A stretch of 64,000 bases of DNA from Corallium rubrum. Its lineage: Eukaryota; Cnidaria; Anthozoa; Scleralcyonacea; Coralliidae. Below the pieces are notes generated by a model. The model ran no database searches. It saw only the letters and a list, made by a program, of their open reading frames with translations, and was not told where the DNA came from. Of this stretch, positions 30,343 to 43,641 are shown in pieces; within the stretch, counting starts at the first letter, position 1; each line of letters starts with the position of its first letter. The stretch covers positions 555,001-619,000 of the forward strand of contig CAXIUP010000107.1 of the NCBI GenBank assembly GCA_964035015.1. Reading direction: 5' to 3'. A program made the translations under genes and the position numbers.

Positions 30343-30571
30343 GTTCAGGATGGATTGGATGGATTGGATGGATTGGATGGATGGATTGGATGGATTGGAT
30401 GGATTGGATGGATTGGATGGATTGGATGGATTGGATGGATTGGATGGATTGGATGGATTGGATGGATTGGATGGATTGGATTGGATTGGATGGATTGGAT
30501 TGGATGGATTGGATTGGATGGATTGGATTGGATGGATTGGATTGGATGGATTGGATGGATTGGATGGATAG
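30343..30571. repeat. GGATTGGAT 9-mer minisatellite at the LINE 5' end
   Basis: The period is 9 bp (GGATTGGAT) for about 130 bp, then a 14-bp variant (GGATTGGATTGGAT) for the rest. It begins within 10 bp of the ORF1 start codon and is open in several frames on both strands. It encodes Ile-His-Pro or Leu-Asp-Gly repeats that are not credible proteins. Confidence 0.92.
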
Positions 30572-30888
30572 ATAGTGTAAACTTTCCGGGGGGTAAACTT
30601 ACCAGGTTTAACGACATACATACATCGTAGTTGACAGGCTAAAACCAGTGAAAATGTGAAAAACCAGTATCAGTCTTATATACGACAAATACTTATGTCG
30701 CTTAAAGCTCGTCAGTCTTACAGAGTGATAACAGACAGCTTTGTACCTTATCTATGGGTATTTCTTGAAAGACGTGTAAAATCCTGGTAATATCTTAATA
30801 TATCGAGAATGAAAGAAGTTTTCCCCCCGGAATATATTAGAATAGCACTGTGCACGCGTGGTTTTGTTTGTGACTGGCGAATGCAACA

Positions 30889-31035
30889 ATGGCGGACAAA
30901 TGCAAAGGAGCGAATGGAGCGGTCAATTTTCTTCTCGAAAACAACGACTTTCTGTGCTTAGCTGCATGGGTAATTAAATATGGTCTGGACGAAAGGATTT
31001 ATAGTCTGCCTAGCGGAGGTGCGAATAAGTGTTAA
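30889..31035 (+). CDS. Possible first exon of an unknown gene
   Basis: An ATG at 30889 in a good start context (CAACAATGGCGGAC) opens MADKCKGANGAVNFLLENND and continues LCLAAW. A plausible donor (GCATGG|GTAATT) follows at about 30970. If not spliced, the frame runs to TAA at 31033-31035. No downstream exon was identified in 31.0-31.8 kb, and the mobile elements after 31.8 kb could have displaced it. Family unknown. Confidence 0.25.
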   Translation: MADKCKGANGAVNFLLENNDFLCLAAWVIKYGLDERIYSLPSGGANKC

Positions 31036-31770
31036 AAGCTTATATTCAACTTTAATATGGTCTGGCATGTTGACGATGTTGTGAAGTCAGTTTGTAGAGT
31101 GCTGTTGGTTCGTGTCTGTTATATTTTAAACGAGTGGCGCTCGAGCAGTTTTGCACGTCAGCTCAATAACAAATTATGTATACTGGAGATTGTAGACTGT
31201 TCGCATTTTGATTTGACGTTCAATAAACAACTATACGAAGAACCCTGGCCATATATTAAACATGATTGTTTGAGTTTTACATGTATATGTACCTGCGTGA
31301 AGTTAGCGCTTGATTGGGCAGACAATTCACAAGCCTAGATAACCTGAAGCTAGCAACATAATCATCAGACGATCGTAATTTGTAAAGGCAACAAAAACGT
31401 TTGTATCTTTACATCCACTTCGCAGACTTTAGTCAATTTTGATCTGGATAGACCACAGGGAGCCAACTCTGATGCCTGTCATGGTCCTTCCTTTTTTTTT
31501 GTTTTATTATATTAAGCTTCTGACTGAAAACCGAGGCCGCTTAACAGTTGTGTAAGCTGGGATCGTGGCGCTTCTCTAAACAGTTAGTAATATATGCATA
31601 TATATGCAAATTGCAGCGCACAGTAATTTGAAACTCAAAACAGCTGACGCTCACTGAAAGCTGAAAGCTCACTGAAAGCTGCCAACATCAATTTGTTCGA
31701 GCTCAAATTACGAGGACACAGAATGGCACAAGTGCCCACAGCTGTTTCGAGTTTCAAAAAACCGCACGCA
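31036..31770. other. No gene seen
   Basis: An open frame at 31057-31338 has no recognisable motif. GAAAGCTCACT/GCTGAAAGCT short repeats lie at about 31650-31680. Confidence 0.4.
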
Positions 31771-31772
31771 TT

Positions 31773-31812
<40 letters not shown>
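31771..31812. repeat. TA microsatellite
   Basis: GCATATATA...TATATATGCA, a palindromic TA tract directly before the first copy of the tandem element. Confidence 0.9.
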
Positions 31813-32550
31813 TTAATGAACACGGTCGTATTTATACAAACTGAGACAGAGGCATTGGTTGTAATGAATTGTGGCAAAAGGAGATAGCGAGGAAGTAACT
31901 GAACCGGGAGGAGGGTGTCCTGTCCGGCGGCCTAAAATGGGGATCGCCCATTTTAGAGACATTAACTAAGTCTGAGGGGTGCTCAGCACTCGTAAGGTCG
32001 ATGTCTCACCCATCCAAATCCTTCACGTGGGTGAAGTGTGTGAGGCACAGCACTTCTGTGAAGTGATAAGGATGACAGCACTTCCTGCCACTCATTTATT
32101 AGATAATTAAATTATTACATTCTTTTTCTTTTTTTTTACTATTATAATTTCTATAGGTATAGACTATTTATATGTTATTACAAAAGGGGTTGTGGTGGGT
32201 GGGATAAAAATCCCCGAAAAACTTAAACTGCTATTTTACAGAACGATTTGAGTGAGCTCTCCGACTGTGAGTCTGTGACAGAATGACCACCCTCGCCCTT
32301 GCCGCATTCATTTATACCATTGCCTCAAGGAGGAATTTTGTTTTGACAAGGAGGAATCTTTAGATAAAGGTTTGGGTTGGGCTTTATCTTTTTGGCCGCG
32401 TATTTTTTCGCACTTTATTTATCTGGCATTTGCATCTGACCCTGTTCACATGGCACAGGAACTACACTTAATGATCGCTTGAGGCAGGAGATACATATTA
32501 TCTCTTACTCCCTAACATTAACCTAAATTTATTAATAATAAATTTCTAAA
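31813..32550 (+). mobile_element. Unrecognised element, internally deleted copy
   Basis: 738 bp: a 5' block (31813-32091, starts TTAATGAACACGGTCG), 110 bp of unique sequence, then a 3' block (32202-32550, ends AATAATAAATTTCTAAA). Both blocks recur at the ends of the following 2596-bp copy with almost no change (one difference seen in the 5' block: CCTTCACG vs CCTCCACG). The 5' block holds a perfect 10-bp hairpin, CTAAAATGGG/CCCATTTTAG (31932-31956). The AT-rich 3' end with (TAA)n suggests a retroelement. Family not identified. Confidence 0.75.
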
Positions 32551-35146
32551 TTAATGAACACGGTCGTATTTATACAAACTGAGACAGAGGCATTGGTTGT
32601 AATGAATTGTGGCAAAAGGAGATAGCGAGGAAGTAACTGAACCGGGAGGAGGGTGTCCTGTCCGGCGGCCTAAAATGGGGATCGCCCATTTTAGAGACAT
32701 TAACTAAGTCTGAGGGGTGCTCAGCACTCGTAAGGTCGATGTCTCACCCATCCAAATCCTCCACGTGGGTGAAGTGTGTGAGGCACAGCACTTCTGTGAA
32801 GTGATAAGGATGACAGCACTTCCTGCCACGAATTGAACGCAGTGATAAATTCCCCCACTGAAGGTTTTGGATTTGTATAGTAGTAAAAGTATTTATCTTA
32901 ATCTAGTAATAGTTAGAAAGTAGAAATATTTATGGACTTGGATTAGGAATACTGTATATAGTTCGATAATTGCTACAAATTCAGTCAGTTTAAGATAATG
33001 ACCGCAGTTGACGCTAGTTGTACTATACCTAAGTGTGAGACGAGGCTTGGGAAAAACGTGTGTGTTGTTAGGCAAATACCGACACTCAAAGCTTACTTGC
33101 TGGAATGTCAGGGAGGCCAGAAAAAACCTGACGCTGGTAAAAAACCCGTGGGAAAAGCCAGTGACAGGAAAAAGTTGGGTGGAGCCAAGACGAAACCAGC
33201 AGCTTCTCCACAAAGCAGTTATGTTACAAATTTTGTGCCGAGTGTCAGCATCTTACGAAACAACGCCAAGCTATAGGTATAGTCACGTAGGAAATTGGTT
33301 CTAGGTTGTTATTGGATTTGTAATTTATTTTTTTTTTACACATGGTCTGTTGAGTACTGTCTAGGGGTGACGATCGAAGTCGGAATGGGATCAACATTCA
33401 ACGATGTTGGACAAAATAAAATAGGCTATTGCGGAACTGAGAAAAAAAAACAAAAAAACAACAAAAACGCCGTGCATGTTTTGCGTCAATTGCGGTTATG
33501 TTCGGGACTTGTAATCTCTGCATGTTGAAGTATGGGAAGCTGGATAATTGAACCAATCAGGATGTAGACCAATAAGGAGTCATATCGCCGTGGCAACGTG
33601 CCTTCCGTCTTAGCTTTTGGTGGTTTGGGAGGTCTGTGGTTTGCCAAAACTGTCATCTAATATTGGTAGAACAACAAGAAAAAGGGACAAGCAAAGCAGA
33701 GCAAAACACAAGAAGAAACACGCAAAGAAATAACGGGAAGGGTTGTGAAATCACAGATCGTAAGAGGCTGGAACAGAATTGGAAAGAAACTAATAGGCTG
33801 GGACTCTGCAATAACTATAGGCTAAAATGAAATATTAACTTGGAAGAAAGATAGGTTTCATAACAGGTCACCATATACCAGCGCTAGAACCATGTCTGCT
33901 TGGGCCATGTCTGTTAACATATTGCGCTCTCAGTGATCAAATAGGAACTCCAATATGCGTGGGCTGGAACATATTCTAAATAATTATGTCATCGATCACC
34001 AAGGTAAAAGTATTATATGGCGCGCAGGGACAGTGCCACTTCAAAATTTTAAGGAAATTTGCCGCTCCGTATCATGTCTTGAATGCCGAATTCTATGTCA
34101 AGCAACAGACATCAAGCTACATTTTGTACGTTTCTTCTCGCTAACTGAAGCGACTAGTCTATAATTTTATTTTTTGTTGATCGTATAAGAATGTGTTCTT
34201 GCGCTTTCAGAGTGCTTTTCGATAATTTCCGTTAGCAGGATTTTCGATCGTCTTAGTGATATTCCTTCGTCGGGTTTCGGGTATGTATACGGTATCATGA
34301 TGGTAGCCATAGCATAACGAGTTAAAGTTAGTGCTAACTGGCCTTTGAACAACCGGGTCCTGGATATTTTTAGAAACAGATTATGTTTGGGCGATCTTGC
34401 GTTTAAGTGTTTAGTGTCAGATTCCTTTCTTTCTTTTGTATCTTCATATTTATCGTCGACTGACCGAGACTGGAGGGGCTGTCGATAAGTATTAACCATG
34501 TCGAGTCATTTGACCGTATTAATATTAAGTTATCTAGTATAAGGAAGGAAATCCCAAAAGTCAAGCGTTGTAAAGACACAAGTATATATTCTACGGACAG
34601 GAAAGCAAGGAGCATATTCACAAATACTTGCGGGCCTTGTGGTTGCATATCAGAGCCTTCAGTTGTAATGGTTTGCTCGAAAATGATGGTATGGCAGTTG
34701 GTCGAGGACAGGCGATTGGATTTCATTAAGCCGGTGGACCAAGTCAGATGATGAACTGTGTGATGGTTAACGACGACGTGGACGGTCTTTGAACTTAGGA
34801 TAAAAATCCCCGAAAAACTTAAACTGCTATTTTACAGAACGATTTGAGTGAGCTCTCCGACTGTGAGTCTGTGACAGAATGACCACCCTCGCCCTTGCCG
34901 CATTCATTTATACCATTGCCTCAAGGAGGAATTTTGTTTTGACAAGGAGGAATCTTTAGATAAAGGTTTGGGTTGGGCTTTATCTTTTTGGCCGCGTATT
35001 TTTTCGCACTTTATTTATCTGGCATTTGCATCTGACCCTGTTCACATGGCACAGGAACTACACTTAATGATCGCTTGAGGCAGGAGATACATATTATCTC
35101 TTACTCCCTAACATTAACCTAAATTTATTAATAATAAATTTCTAAA
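32551..35146 (+). mobile_element. Unrecognised element, longer tandem copy
   Basis: 5' block 32551-32829 (279 bp) and 3' block 34798-35146 (349 bp) have the same lengths as in the upstream copy, here separated by 1968 bp. The first base of its 5' block directly follows the last base of the upstream 3' block, so the two copies are in exact tandem. The interior has an open frame at 32998-33276 (MTAVDASCTIPKCETRLGKN, then a Lys/Pro-rich segment GGQKKPDAGKKPVGK) that might be the start of a nucleic-acid-binding ORF1, but no RT or transposase motif was seen. Confidence 0.7.
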
Positions 35147-35305
35147 TATATTACCAACTGTCAAGAGAAGCACCACGCTCCTAGAAACTTTGCACTATCC
35201 TTGGCATCTAGTTAAGATATATTGAATATATTGACGTTAATGTTAAATGCTTTTAAAAATGTTTATTTTCTCTCAGTCATTGATGTGTTGAATGACATGT
35301 TTCAG

Positions 35306-35566
35306 GGTGTGTTATATTATGCACACCTACATGTGTAAGATAACACACATCAGGGCATGTTGCATGACACACCTTTTTATTAACACACCTATATATAATA
35401 ACACATCTTGGTTATATAACATACCAAGGTGTGTTATTTGATGTGTTAAATAACACACCAAGGTGTGTTTGAAAACCGACCAAGGTGTGTGCAATAACAC
35501 ACCTTCTCACAAAGCACACCTTAGGGTGTGTCAAGATTTGGACAAGATGAAAAAACAAACTTACTA
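35306..35566. repeat. AAGGTGTGTT palindrome island, left part
   Basis: Many copies of ACACACC and GGTGTGT in both orientations (for example AACACACCAAGGTGTGTT near 35450-35470). The block ends with TTTGGACAAGA and then CTTACTA; the final TA (35565-35566) is the target site of the big tandem array. The other part of the island is at 51967-52095. Confidence 0.85.
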
Positions 35567-36013
35567 CAATCAGTGACAAAACCCTTCGGACATTTCTCCT
35601 AATTAAAGGATATATCCCCCCCCCCTTTTCTTCAATGTTGAATGGCCAAAGTATCGCTGTCTGCATTACACATGCCTTCATAACTACATGATCTTGTTGT
35701 ACACCAACATTGAAAAGCGGGGGGGAGGGGGTCAACGAATTATGTTTATGTAATTTTCCATAAAATAAATTATTATTTAATGTGCCCAAAGAGGTTTTGT
35801 CACTAATTGTCCGGGGGGAAAAAAGAGTCAATTTCGCTTAAGTGTTTCCTCCTCAACTATACAGAAATACAATATGATATTTCATGAACGTTTGCATGCA
35901 ACTGCACAAAAATATATCTCCTTAAATAATAATTCTTATAAGCATACTAATTTAATGATGTCATAATAGCACTCTTTTAAGATCTTGCTGGAGGAAAGCG
36001 TTTACACTTACTA

Positions 36014-36283
36014 GTGGCTATAGTGCATGGAAAAGGTGTTATTTATGAAGAGGTATATGAAAAGATGTCTGTACAATATTTTGCCCAGTTTATACGTCGA
36101 TCGTTTGCAATTCTTTTTGAAATTGCCGGTAAGGGAGAATGTGACAACAAAATATTTGTGATGCACAATGAGCCGTCACAGACGTCAGCGAAAGCAAAAC
36201 GTGCCTTCCGCTCTGTTAACGCAGCAATGCGAACAATTCAGCCAAGATCTCCTGACCTGACAAACACGCAGAACGAGTTTTAG
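36014..36283 (+). pseudogene. Array unit 1 transposase fragment (early stop)
   Basis: The frame actually enters upstream with GGKRLHLL after an in-frame TAA, so it is a fragment without the HTH and first Asp region. It reads VHGKGVIYEEVYEKMSVQYF, IFVMHNEPSQTS and PRSPDLTNTQNEF, matching the end of Tc1/IS630-type DDE domains (usual form V-x-D-N-x-P-x-H/Q-x and S-P-D-L-N-P-I-E-N). Here the catalytic Asp of VMDN is changed to His and the Glu position is Gln. TAG replaces the Trp codon after NEF. Confidence 0.8.
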
Positions 36284-37485
36284 AAATGGCTTCTCAAATG
36301 AAAGACAACTGATGAACCAATGAGCCGCCGTTGTGGGACTTGCGGATAATCGTATCGTGTTACTTGTTTAAGTAACAGAAATGAAACGCTAGTGTTTGAT
36401 GAAGGAACCAGTGTTTTACCGGTGTTTCACAGCCCATTCGCGTAACGAAATGGAGCTGTCTGATTGAGTAAAATCCTCATGAATTATTAATGAATTTGAG
36501 AACGATTTACGGTTTACACTCAACATAATTAATATATATTCAATAGTTTTATTCAAATAGGTGTAAATCGTTAACCGTGTCGGCAATTAATTAGGCGACT
36601 CTTGAAGATCAGACACTCTCCTACATCATATTTAAACAACACATGTAAATGCAATATACAACAATATACAACAGATAAGATGCGTCAAGGGGCATAGTTA
36701 TTGCAACATGACACACGTTCAGGGGTATCTATATTCTACTTGTTTTCATGGCATCGTGTTTATTAACGTAAAACTGAATACGCGAGCTATTAACGCTGCA
36801 TTGACCCTGTTAGAGTTTCACACCCTTGCGACCACCCTCCATTGCATATATATATATATATGGAAAACAGGGATTACCCAATCTCGCAAAGAGCCGTTAA
36901 ACAGGTACCAAAATCTTATAAAATACTTTTCGCAGTGAAAACAGGAGTTCGGACGTTTGGACATATAAACTTCTCTAAAATAATAAGATAAAAGTCAGCG
37001 AAAGGATCACCCGTGAGTATAAATACGACCTTTTCGTTTTCAGACAATCAGTGACAAAACCCTCTGGACATTTATCCTAATTAAAGGATATCTCCCCCCC
37101 CCCCCCCCCTTTTCAATGTTTAATGGCCAAAGTATCGCTGTCTACATTACACATGCCTTCATAACTACATGATCTTGTTGTACACCAACATTGAAAAGCG
37201 GGGAGGGGGTCAACGGATTATGTTTATGTAATTTTCCATAAAATAAATTATTATTTAATGTGTCTGAAGAGGTTTTGTCACTAATTGTCCAGGGGGAAAA
37301 AAGAGTCGCTTAAGTGTTTCCTCCTCAACTATACAGAAATACAATATGATATTTCATGAACGTTTGCATGCAACTGCACAAAAATATATCTCCTTAAATA
37401 ATAATTCTTATAAGCATATTAATTTAATGATGTCATAATAGCGCTCTTTTAAGATCTTGGTGGAGGAAAGCGTTTACACTTACTG

Positions 37486-37773
37486 GTGGCTATGGTGCAT
37501 GGAAAAGGTGTTATTTATGAAGAGGTATATGAAAAGATGTCTGTACAATATTTTGCCCAGTTTATACGTCGATCGTTTGCAATTCTTTTTGAAATTGCCG
37601 GTAAGGGAGAATGTGACAACAAAATATTTGTGATGCACAATGAGCCGTCACAGACGTCAGCGAAAGCAAAACGTGCCTTGCGCTCTGTTAACGCAGCAAT
37701 GCGAACAATTCAGCCAAGATCTCCTGACCTGACAAACACGCAGAACGAGTTTTGGAAATGGCTTCTCAAATGA
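37486..37773 (+). pseudogene. Array unit 2 transposase fragment
   Basis: 95-codon fragment ending FWKWLLK. It carries VMHN (Asp lost) and AKAKRALRS. It shares MHN with units 1 and 10. Confidence 0.8.
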
Positions 37774-38950
37774 AAGACAACTGATGAACCAATGAGCCGC
37801 CGTTGTGGGACTTGCGGATAATCGTATCGTGTTACTTGTTTAAGTAACAGAAATGAAACGCTAGTGTTTGATGAAGAAACCAGTGCTTTACCGGTGTTTC
37901 ACAGCCCATTCACGTGACGAAATGGAGCTGTCTGATTGAGTAAAATCCTCATGAATTATTAATGAATTTGAGAACGATTTACGGTTTACACTCAACATAA
38001 TTAATATATATTCAATAGTTTTATTCAAATAGGTGTAAATCGTTAACCGTGTCGGCAATTAATTAGGCGACTCTTGAAGATCAGACACTCTCCTACATCA
38101 TATTTAAACAACACATGTAAATGCAATATACAACAATATACAACAGATAAGATGCGTCACGGGGCATAGTTATTGCAACATGACACACGTTCAGGGGTAT
38201 CTATATTCTACTTGTTTTCATGGCATCGTGTTTATTAACGTAAAACTGAATACGCGAGCTATTAACGCTGCATTGACCCTGTTAGAGTTTCACACCCTTG
38301 CGACCGCCCTCCATTGTATATATATATATGGAAAACAGGGATTACCCAATCTCGCAAAGAGCCGTTGAACAGGTACCAAAATCTTATAAAATAGTTTTCG
38401 CAGTGAAAACAGGAGTTCGGACGTTTGGACATATAAACTTCTCTAAAATAATAAGATAAAAGTCAGCGAAAGGATCACCCGTGAGTATAAATAAGACCTT
38501 TTCGTTTTCAGACAATCAGTGACAAAACCCTTTGGACATTTCTCCTAATTAAAGGATATATCTCCCCCCCCTTTTCAATGTTTAATGGCCAAAGTATCGC
38601 TGTCTACATTACGCATGCCTTCATAACTACATGATCTTGTTGTACACCAACATTGAAAAGCGGGGAGGGGGTCAACGGATTATGTTTATGTAATTTTCCA
38701 TAAAATAAATTATTATTTAATGTGTCTGAAGAGGTTTTGTCACTAATTGTCCGGAAAAAAAAAGTCAATTTCGCTTAAGTGTTTCCTCCTCAACTATACA
38801 GAAATACAATATGATATTTCATGAACGTTTGCATGCAACTGCACAAAAATATATCTCCTTAAATAATAATTCTTATAAGCATACTAATTTAATGACGTCA
38901 TAATAGCGCTCTTTTAAGATCTTGCTGGAGGAAAGCGTTTACACTTACTA

Positions 38951-39157
38951 GTGGCTATAGTGCATGGAAAAGGTGTTATTTATGAAGAGGTATATGAAAA
39001 GATGTCTGTACAATATTTTGCCCAGTTTATACGTCGATCGTTTGCAATTCTTTTTGAAATTGCCGGTAAGGGAGAATGTGACAACAAAATATTTGTGATG
39101 GACAATGAGCCGTCACAGACGTCAGTGAAAGCAAAACCGTGCCTTGCGCTCTGTTAA
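38951..39157 (+). pseudogene. Array unit 3 transposase fragment (frameshift)
   Basis: VMDN retained; a one-base insertion in AAAACCGTGCC shifts the frame, giving KPCLALC and a stop. Confidence 0.8.
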
Positions 39158-40415
39158 CGCAGCAATGCGAACAATTCAGCCAAGATCTCCTGACCTGACA
39201 AACACGCAGAACGAGTTTTGGAAATGGCTTCTCAAATGAAAGACAACTGATGAACCAATGAGCCGCCGTTGTGGGACTTGCGGATAATCGTATCGTGTTA
39301 CTTGTTTAAGTAACAGAAATGAAACGCTAGTGTTTGATGAAGAAACCAGTGCTTTACCGGTGTTTCACAGCCCATTCACGTGACGAAATGGACCTGTCCG
39401 ATTGAGTAAGATCCTCATGAATTATTAATGAATTTGAGAACGACTTACGTTTTACACTCAACATAATTAATATATATTCAATAGTTTTATTCAAATAGGT
39501 GTAAATCGTTAACCGTGTCGGCAATTAATTAGGTGACTCTTGAAGATCAGACACTCTCCTACATCATATTTAAACAACACATGTAAATGCAATATACAAC
39601 AATATACAACAGATAAGATGCGTCACGGGGCATAGTTATTGCAACATGACACACGTTCAGGGGTATCTATATTCTACTTGTTTTCATGGCATCGTGTTTA
39701 TTAACGTAAAACTGAATACGCGAGCTATTAACGCTGCATTGACCCTGTTAGAGTTTCACACCCTTGCGACCGCCCTCCATTGTATATATATATATGGAAA
39801 ACAGGGATTACCCAATCTCGCAAAGAGCCGTTAAACAGGTACCAAAATCTTATAAAATAATTTTCGCAGTGAAAACAGGAGTTCAGACGTTTGGACATAT
39901 AAACTTCTCTAAAATAATAAGATAAAAGTCAGCGAAAGGATCACCCGTGAGTATAAATAAGACCTTTTCGTTTTCAGACAATCAGTGACAAAACCCTTTG
40001 GACATTTCTCCTAATTAAAGAATATCTTCCCCCCCCTTTTCAATGTTTAATGGCCAAAGTATCGCTGTCTACATTAGGCATGCCTTCATAACTACATGAT
40101 CTTGTTGTACACCAACATTGAAAAGCGGGGAGGGGGTCAACGGATTATGTTTATGTAATTTTCCATAAAATAAATTATTATTTAATGTGTCTGAAGAGGT
40201 TTTGTCACTAATTGTCCGGAAAAAAAAAGTCAATTTCGCTTAAGTGTTTCCTCCTCAACTATACAGAAATACAATATGATATTTCATGAACGTTTGCATG
40301 CAACTGCACAAAAATATATCTCCTTAAATAATAATTCTTATAAGCATACTAATTTAATGACGTCATAATAGCGCTCTTTTAAGATCTTGCTGGAGGAAAG
40401 CGTTTACACTTACTA

Positions 40416-40703
40416 GTGGCTATAGTGCATGGAAAAGGTGTTATTTATGAAGAGGTATATGAAAAGATGTCTGTACAATATTTTGCCCAGTTTATACGTC
40501 GATCGTTTGCAATTCTTTTTGAAATTGCCGGTAAGGGAGAATGTGACAACAAAATATTTGTGATGGACAATGAGCCGTCACAGACGTCAGTGAAAGCAAA
40601 CCGTGCCTTGCGCTCTGTTAACGCAGCAATGCGAACAATTCAGCCAAGATCTCCTGACCTGACAAACACGCAGAACGAGTTTTGGAAATGGCTTCTCAAA
40701 TGA
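40416..40703 (+). pseudogene. Array unit 4 transposase fragment
   Basis: 95 codons, VMDN retained, VKANRALRS variant, shared with units 6 and 7. Confidence 0.8.
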
Positions 40704-41885
40704 AAGACAACTGATGAACCAATGAGCCGCCGTTGTGGGACTTGCGGATAATCGTATCGTGTTACTTGTTTAAGTAACAGCAATGAAACGCTACTGTTTG
40801 ATGAAGAAACCAGTGCTTTACCGGTGTTTCACAGCCCATTCACGTGACGAAATGGACCTGTCCGATTGAGTAAAATCCTCATGAATTATTAATGAATTTG
40901 AGAACGATTTACGGTTTACACTCAACATAATTAATATATATTCAATAGTTTTATTCAAATAGGTGTAAATCGTTAACCGTGTCGGCAATTAATTAGGTGA
41001 CTCTTGAAGATCAGACACTCTCCTACATCATATTTAAACAACACATGTAAATGCAATATACAACAATATACAACAGATAAGATGCGTCACGGGGCATAGT
41101 TATTGCAACATGACACACGTTCAGGGGTATCTATATTCTACTTGTTTTCATGGCATCGTGTTTATTAACGTAAAACTGAATACGCGAGCTATTAACGCTG
41201 CATTGACCCTGTTAGAGTTTCACACCCTTGCGACCGCCCTCCATTGTATATATATATATGGAAAACAGGGATTACCCAATCTCGCAAAGAGCCGTTAAAC
41301 AGGTACCAAAATCTTATAAAATAGTTTTCGCAGTGAAAACAGGAGTTCGGACGTTTGGACATATAAACTTCTCTAAAATAATAAGATAAAAGTCAGCGAA
41401 AGGATCACCCGTGAGTATAAATAAGACCTTTTCGTTTTCGGACAATCAGTGACAAAACCCTTTGGACATTTCTCCTAATTAAAGGATATCTATCTCCCCC
41501 CCCCCCTTTTCAATGTTTAATGGCCAAAGTATCGCTGTCTACATTACGCATGCCTTCATAACTACATGATCTTGTTGTACACCAACATTGAAAAGCGGGG
41601 AGGGGGTCAACGGATTATGTTTATGTAATTTTCCATAAAATAAATTATTATTTAATGTGTCCGAAGAGGTTTTGTCACTAATTGTCCGGGGGAAAAAAGT
41701 CAATTTCGCTTAAGTGTTTCCTCCTCAACTATACAGAAATACAATATGATATTTCATGAACGTTTGCATGCAACTGCACAAAAATATATCTCCTTAAATA
41801 ATAATTCTTATAAGCATACTAATTTAATGACGTCATAATAGCGCTCTTTTAAGATCTTGCTGGAGGAAAGCGTTTACACTTACTA

Positions 41886-42131
41886 GTGGCTATAGTGCAT
41901 GGAAAAGGTGTTATTTATGAAGAGGTATATGAAAAGATGTCTGTACAATATTTTGCCCAGTTTATACGTCGATCGTTTGCAATTCTTTTTGAAATTGCCG
42001 GTAAGGGAGAATGTGACAACAAAATATTTGTGATGGACAATGAGCCGTCACAGACGTCAGCAAAGCAAAACGTGCCTTGCGCTCTGTTAACGCAGCAATG
42101 CGAACAATTCAGCCAAGATCTCCTGACCTGA
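41886..42131 (+). pseudogene. Array unit 5 transposase fragment (frameshift)
   Basis: VMDN retained; a one-base loss (TCAGCAAAGCAAAACG) shifts to KQNVPCALL and an early stop. Confidence 0.8.
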
Positions 42132-43353
42132 CAAACACGCAGAACGAGTTTTGGAAATGGCTTCTCAAATGAAAGACAACTGATGAACCAATGAGCCGCC
42201 GTTGTGGGACTTGCGGATAATCGTATCGTGTTACTTGTTTAAGTAACAGAAATGAAACGCTAGTGTTTGATGAAGAAACCAGTGCTTTACCGGTGTTTCA
42301 CAGCCCATTCACGTGACGAAATGGAGCTGTCTGATTGAGTAAAATCCTCATGAATTATTAATGAATTTGAGAACGATTTACGGTTTACACTCAACATAAT
42401 TAATATATATTCAATAGTTTTATTCAAATAGGTGTAAATCGTTAACCGTGTCGGCAATTAATTAGGTGACTCTTGAAGATCAGACACTCTCCTACATCAT
42501 ATTTAAACAACACATGTAAATGCAATATACAACAATATACAACAGATAAGATGCGTCACGGGGCATGTTATTGCAACATGACACACGTTCAGGGGTATCT
42601 ATATTCTACTTGTTTTCATGGCATCGTGTTTATTAACGTAAAACTGAATACGCGAGCTATTAACGCTGCATTGACCCTGTTAGAGTTTCACACCCTTGCG
42701 ACCGCCCTCCATTGTATATATATATATATGGAAAACAGGGATTACCCAATCTCGCAAAGAGCCGTTAAACAGGTACCAAAATCTTATAAAATAGTTTTCG
42801 CAGTGAAAACAGGAGTTCGGACGTTTGGACATATAAACTTCTCTAAAATAATAAGATAAAAGTCAGCGAAAGGATCACCCGTGAGTATAAATAAGACCTT
42901 TTCGTTTTCAGACAATCAGTGACAAAACCCTTTGGACATTTCTCCTAATTAAAGGATATCTCCCCCCCCCCTCTTTTTCAATGTTTAATGGCCAAAGTAT
43001 CGCTGTCTACATTAGGCATGCCTTCATAACTACATGATCTTGTTGTACACCAACATTGAAAAGCGGGGAGGGGGTCAACGGATTATGTTTATGTAATTTT
43101 CCATAAAATAAATTATTATTTAATGTGTCTGAAGAGGTTTTGTCACTAATTGTCTGGAAAAAAAAAGTAAATTTCGCTTAAGTGTTTCCTCCTCAACTAT
43201 ACAGAAATACAATATGATATTTCATGAACGTTTGCATGCAACTGCACAAAAATATATCTCCTTAAATAATAATTCTTATAAGCATACTAATTTAATGACG
43301 TCATAATAGCGCTCTTTTAAGATCTTGCTGGAGGAAAGCGTTTACACTTACTA

Positions 43354-43641
43354 GTGGCTATAGTGCATGGAAAAGGTGTTATTTATGAAGAGGTATATGA
43401 AAAGATGTCTGTACAATATTTTGCCCAGTTTATACGTCGATCGTTTGCAATTCTTTTTGAAATTGCCGGTAAGGGAGAATGTGACAACAAAATATTTGTG
43501 ATGGACAATGAGCCGTCACAGACGTCAGTGAAAGCAAACCGTGCCTTGCGCTCTGTTAACGCAGCAATGCGAACAATTCAGCCAAGATCTCCTGACCTGA
43601 CAAACACGCAGAACGAGTTTTGGAAATGGCTTCTCAAATGA
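43354..43641 (+). pseudogene. Array unit 6 transposase fragment
   Basis: Same 95-codon form as unit 4 (VMDN, VKANRALRS). Confidence 0.8.

Noticed and set aside
30341-30630. Open frames of Leu-Asp-Gly, Ile-Gly-Trp and Ile-His-Pro repeats
   Set aside because: Produced by the 9-mer minisatellite in all frames.
31057-31338. 93-codon forward frame
   Set aside because: No motif, no splice or start support; composition like noncoding sequence.
35412-35831. 139-codon reverse frame over the first module
   Set aside because: Crosses the array boundary and the palindrome island, so it is a junction artefact.
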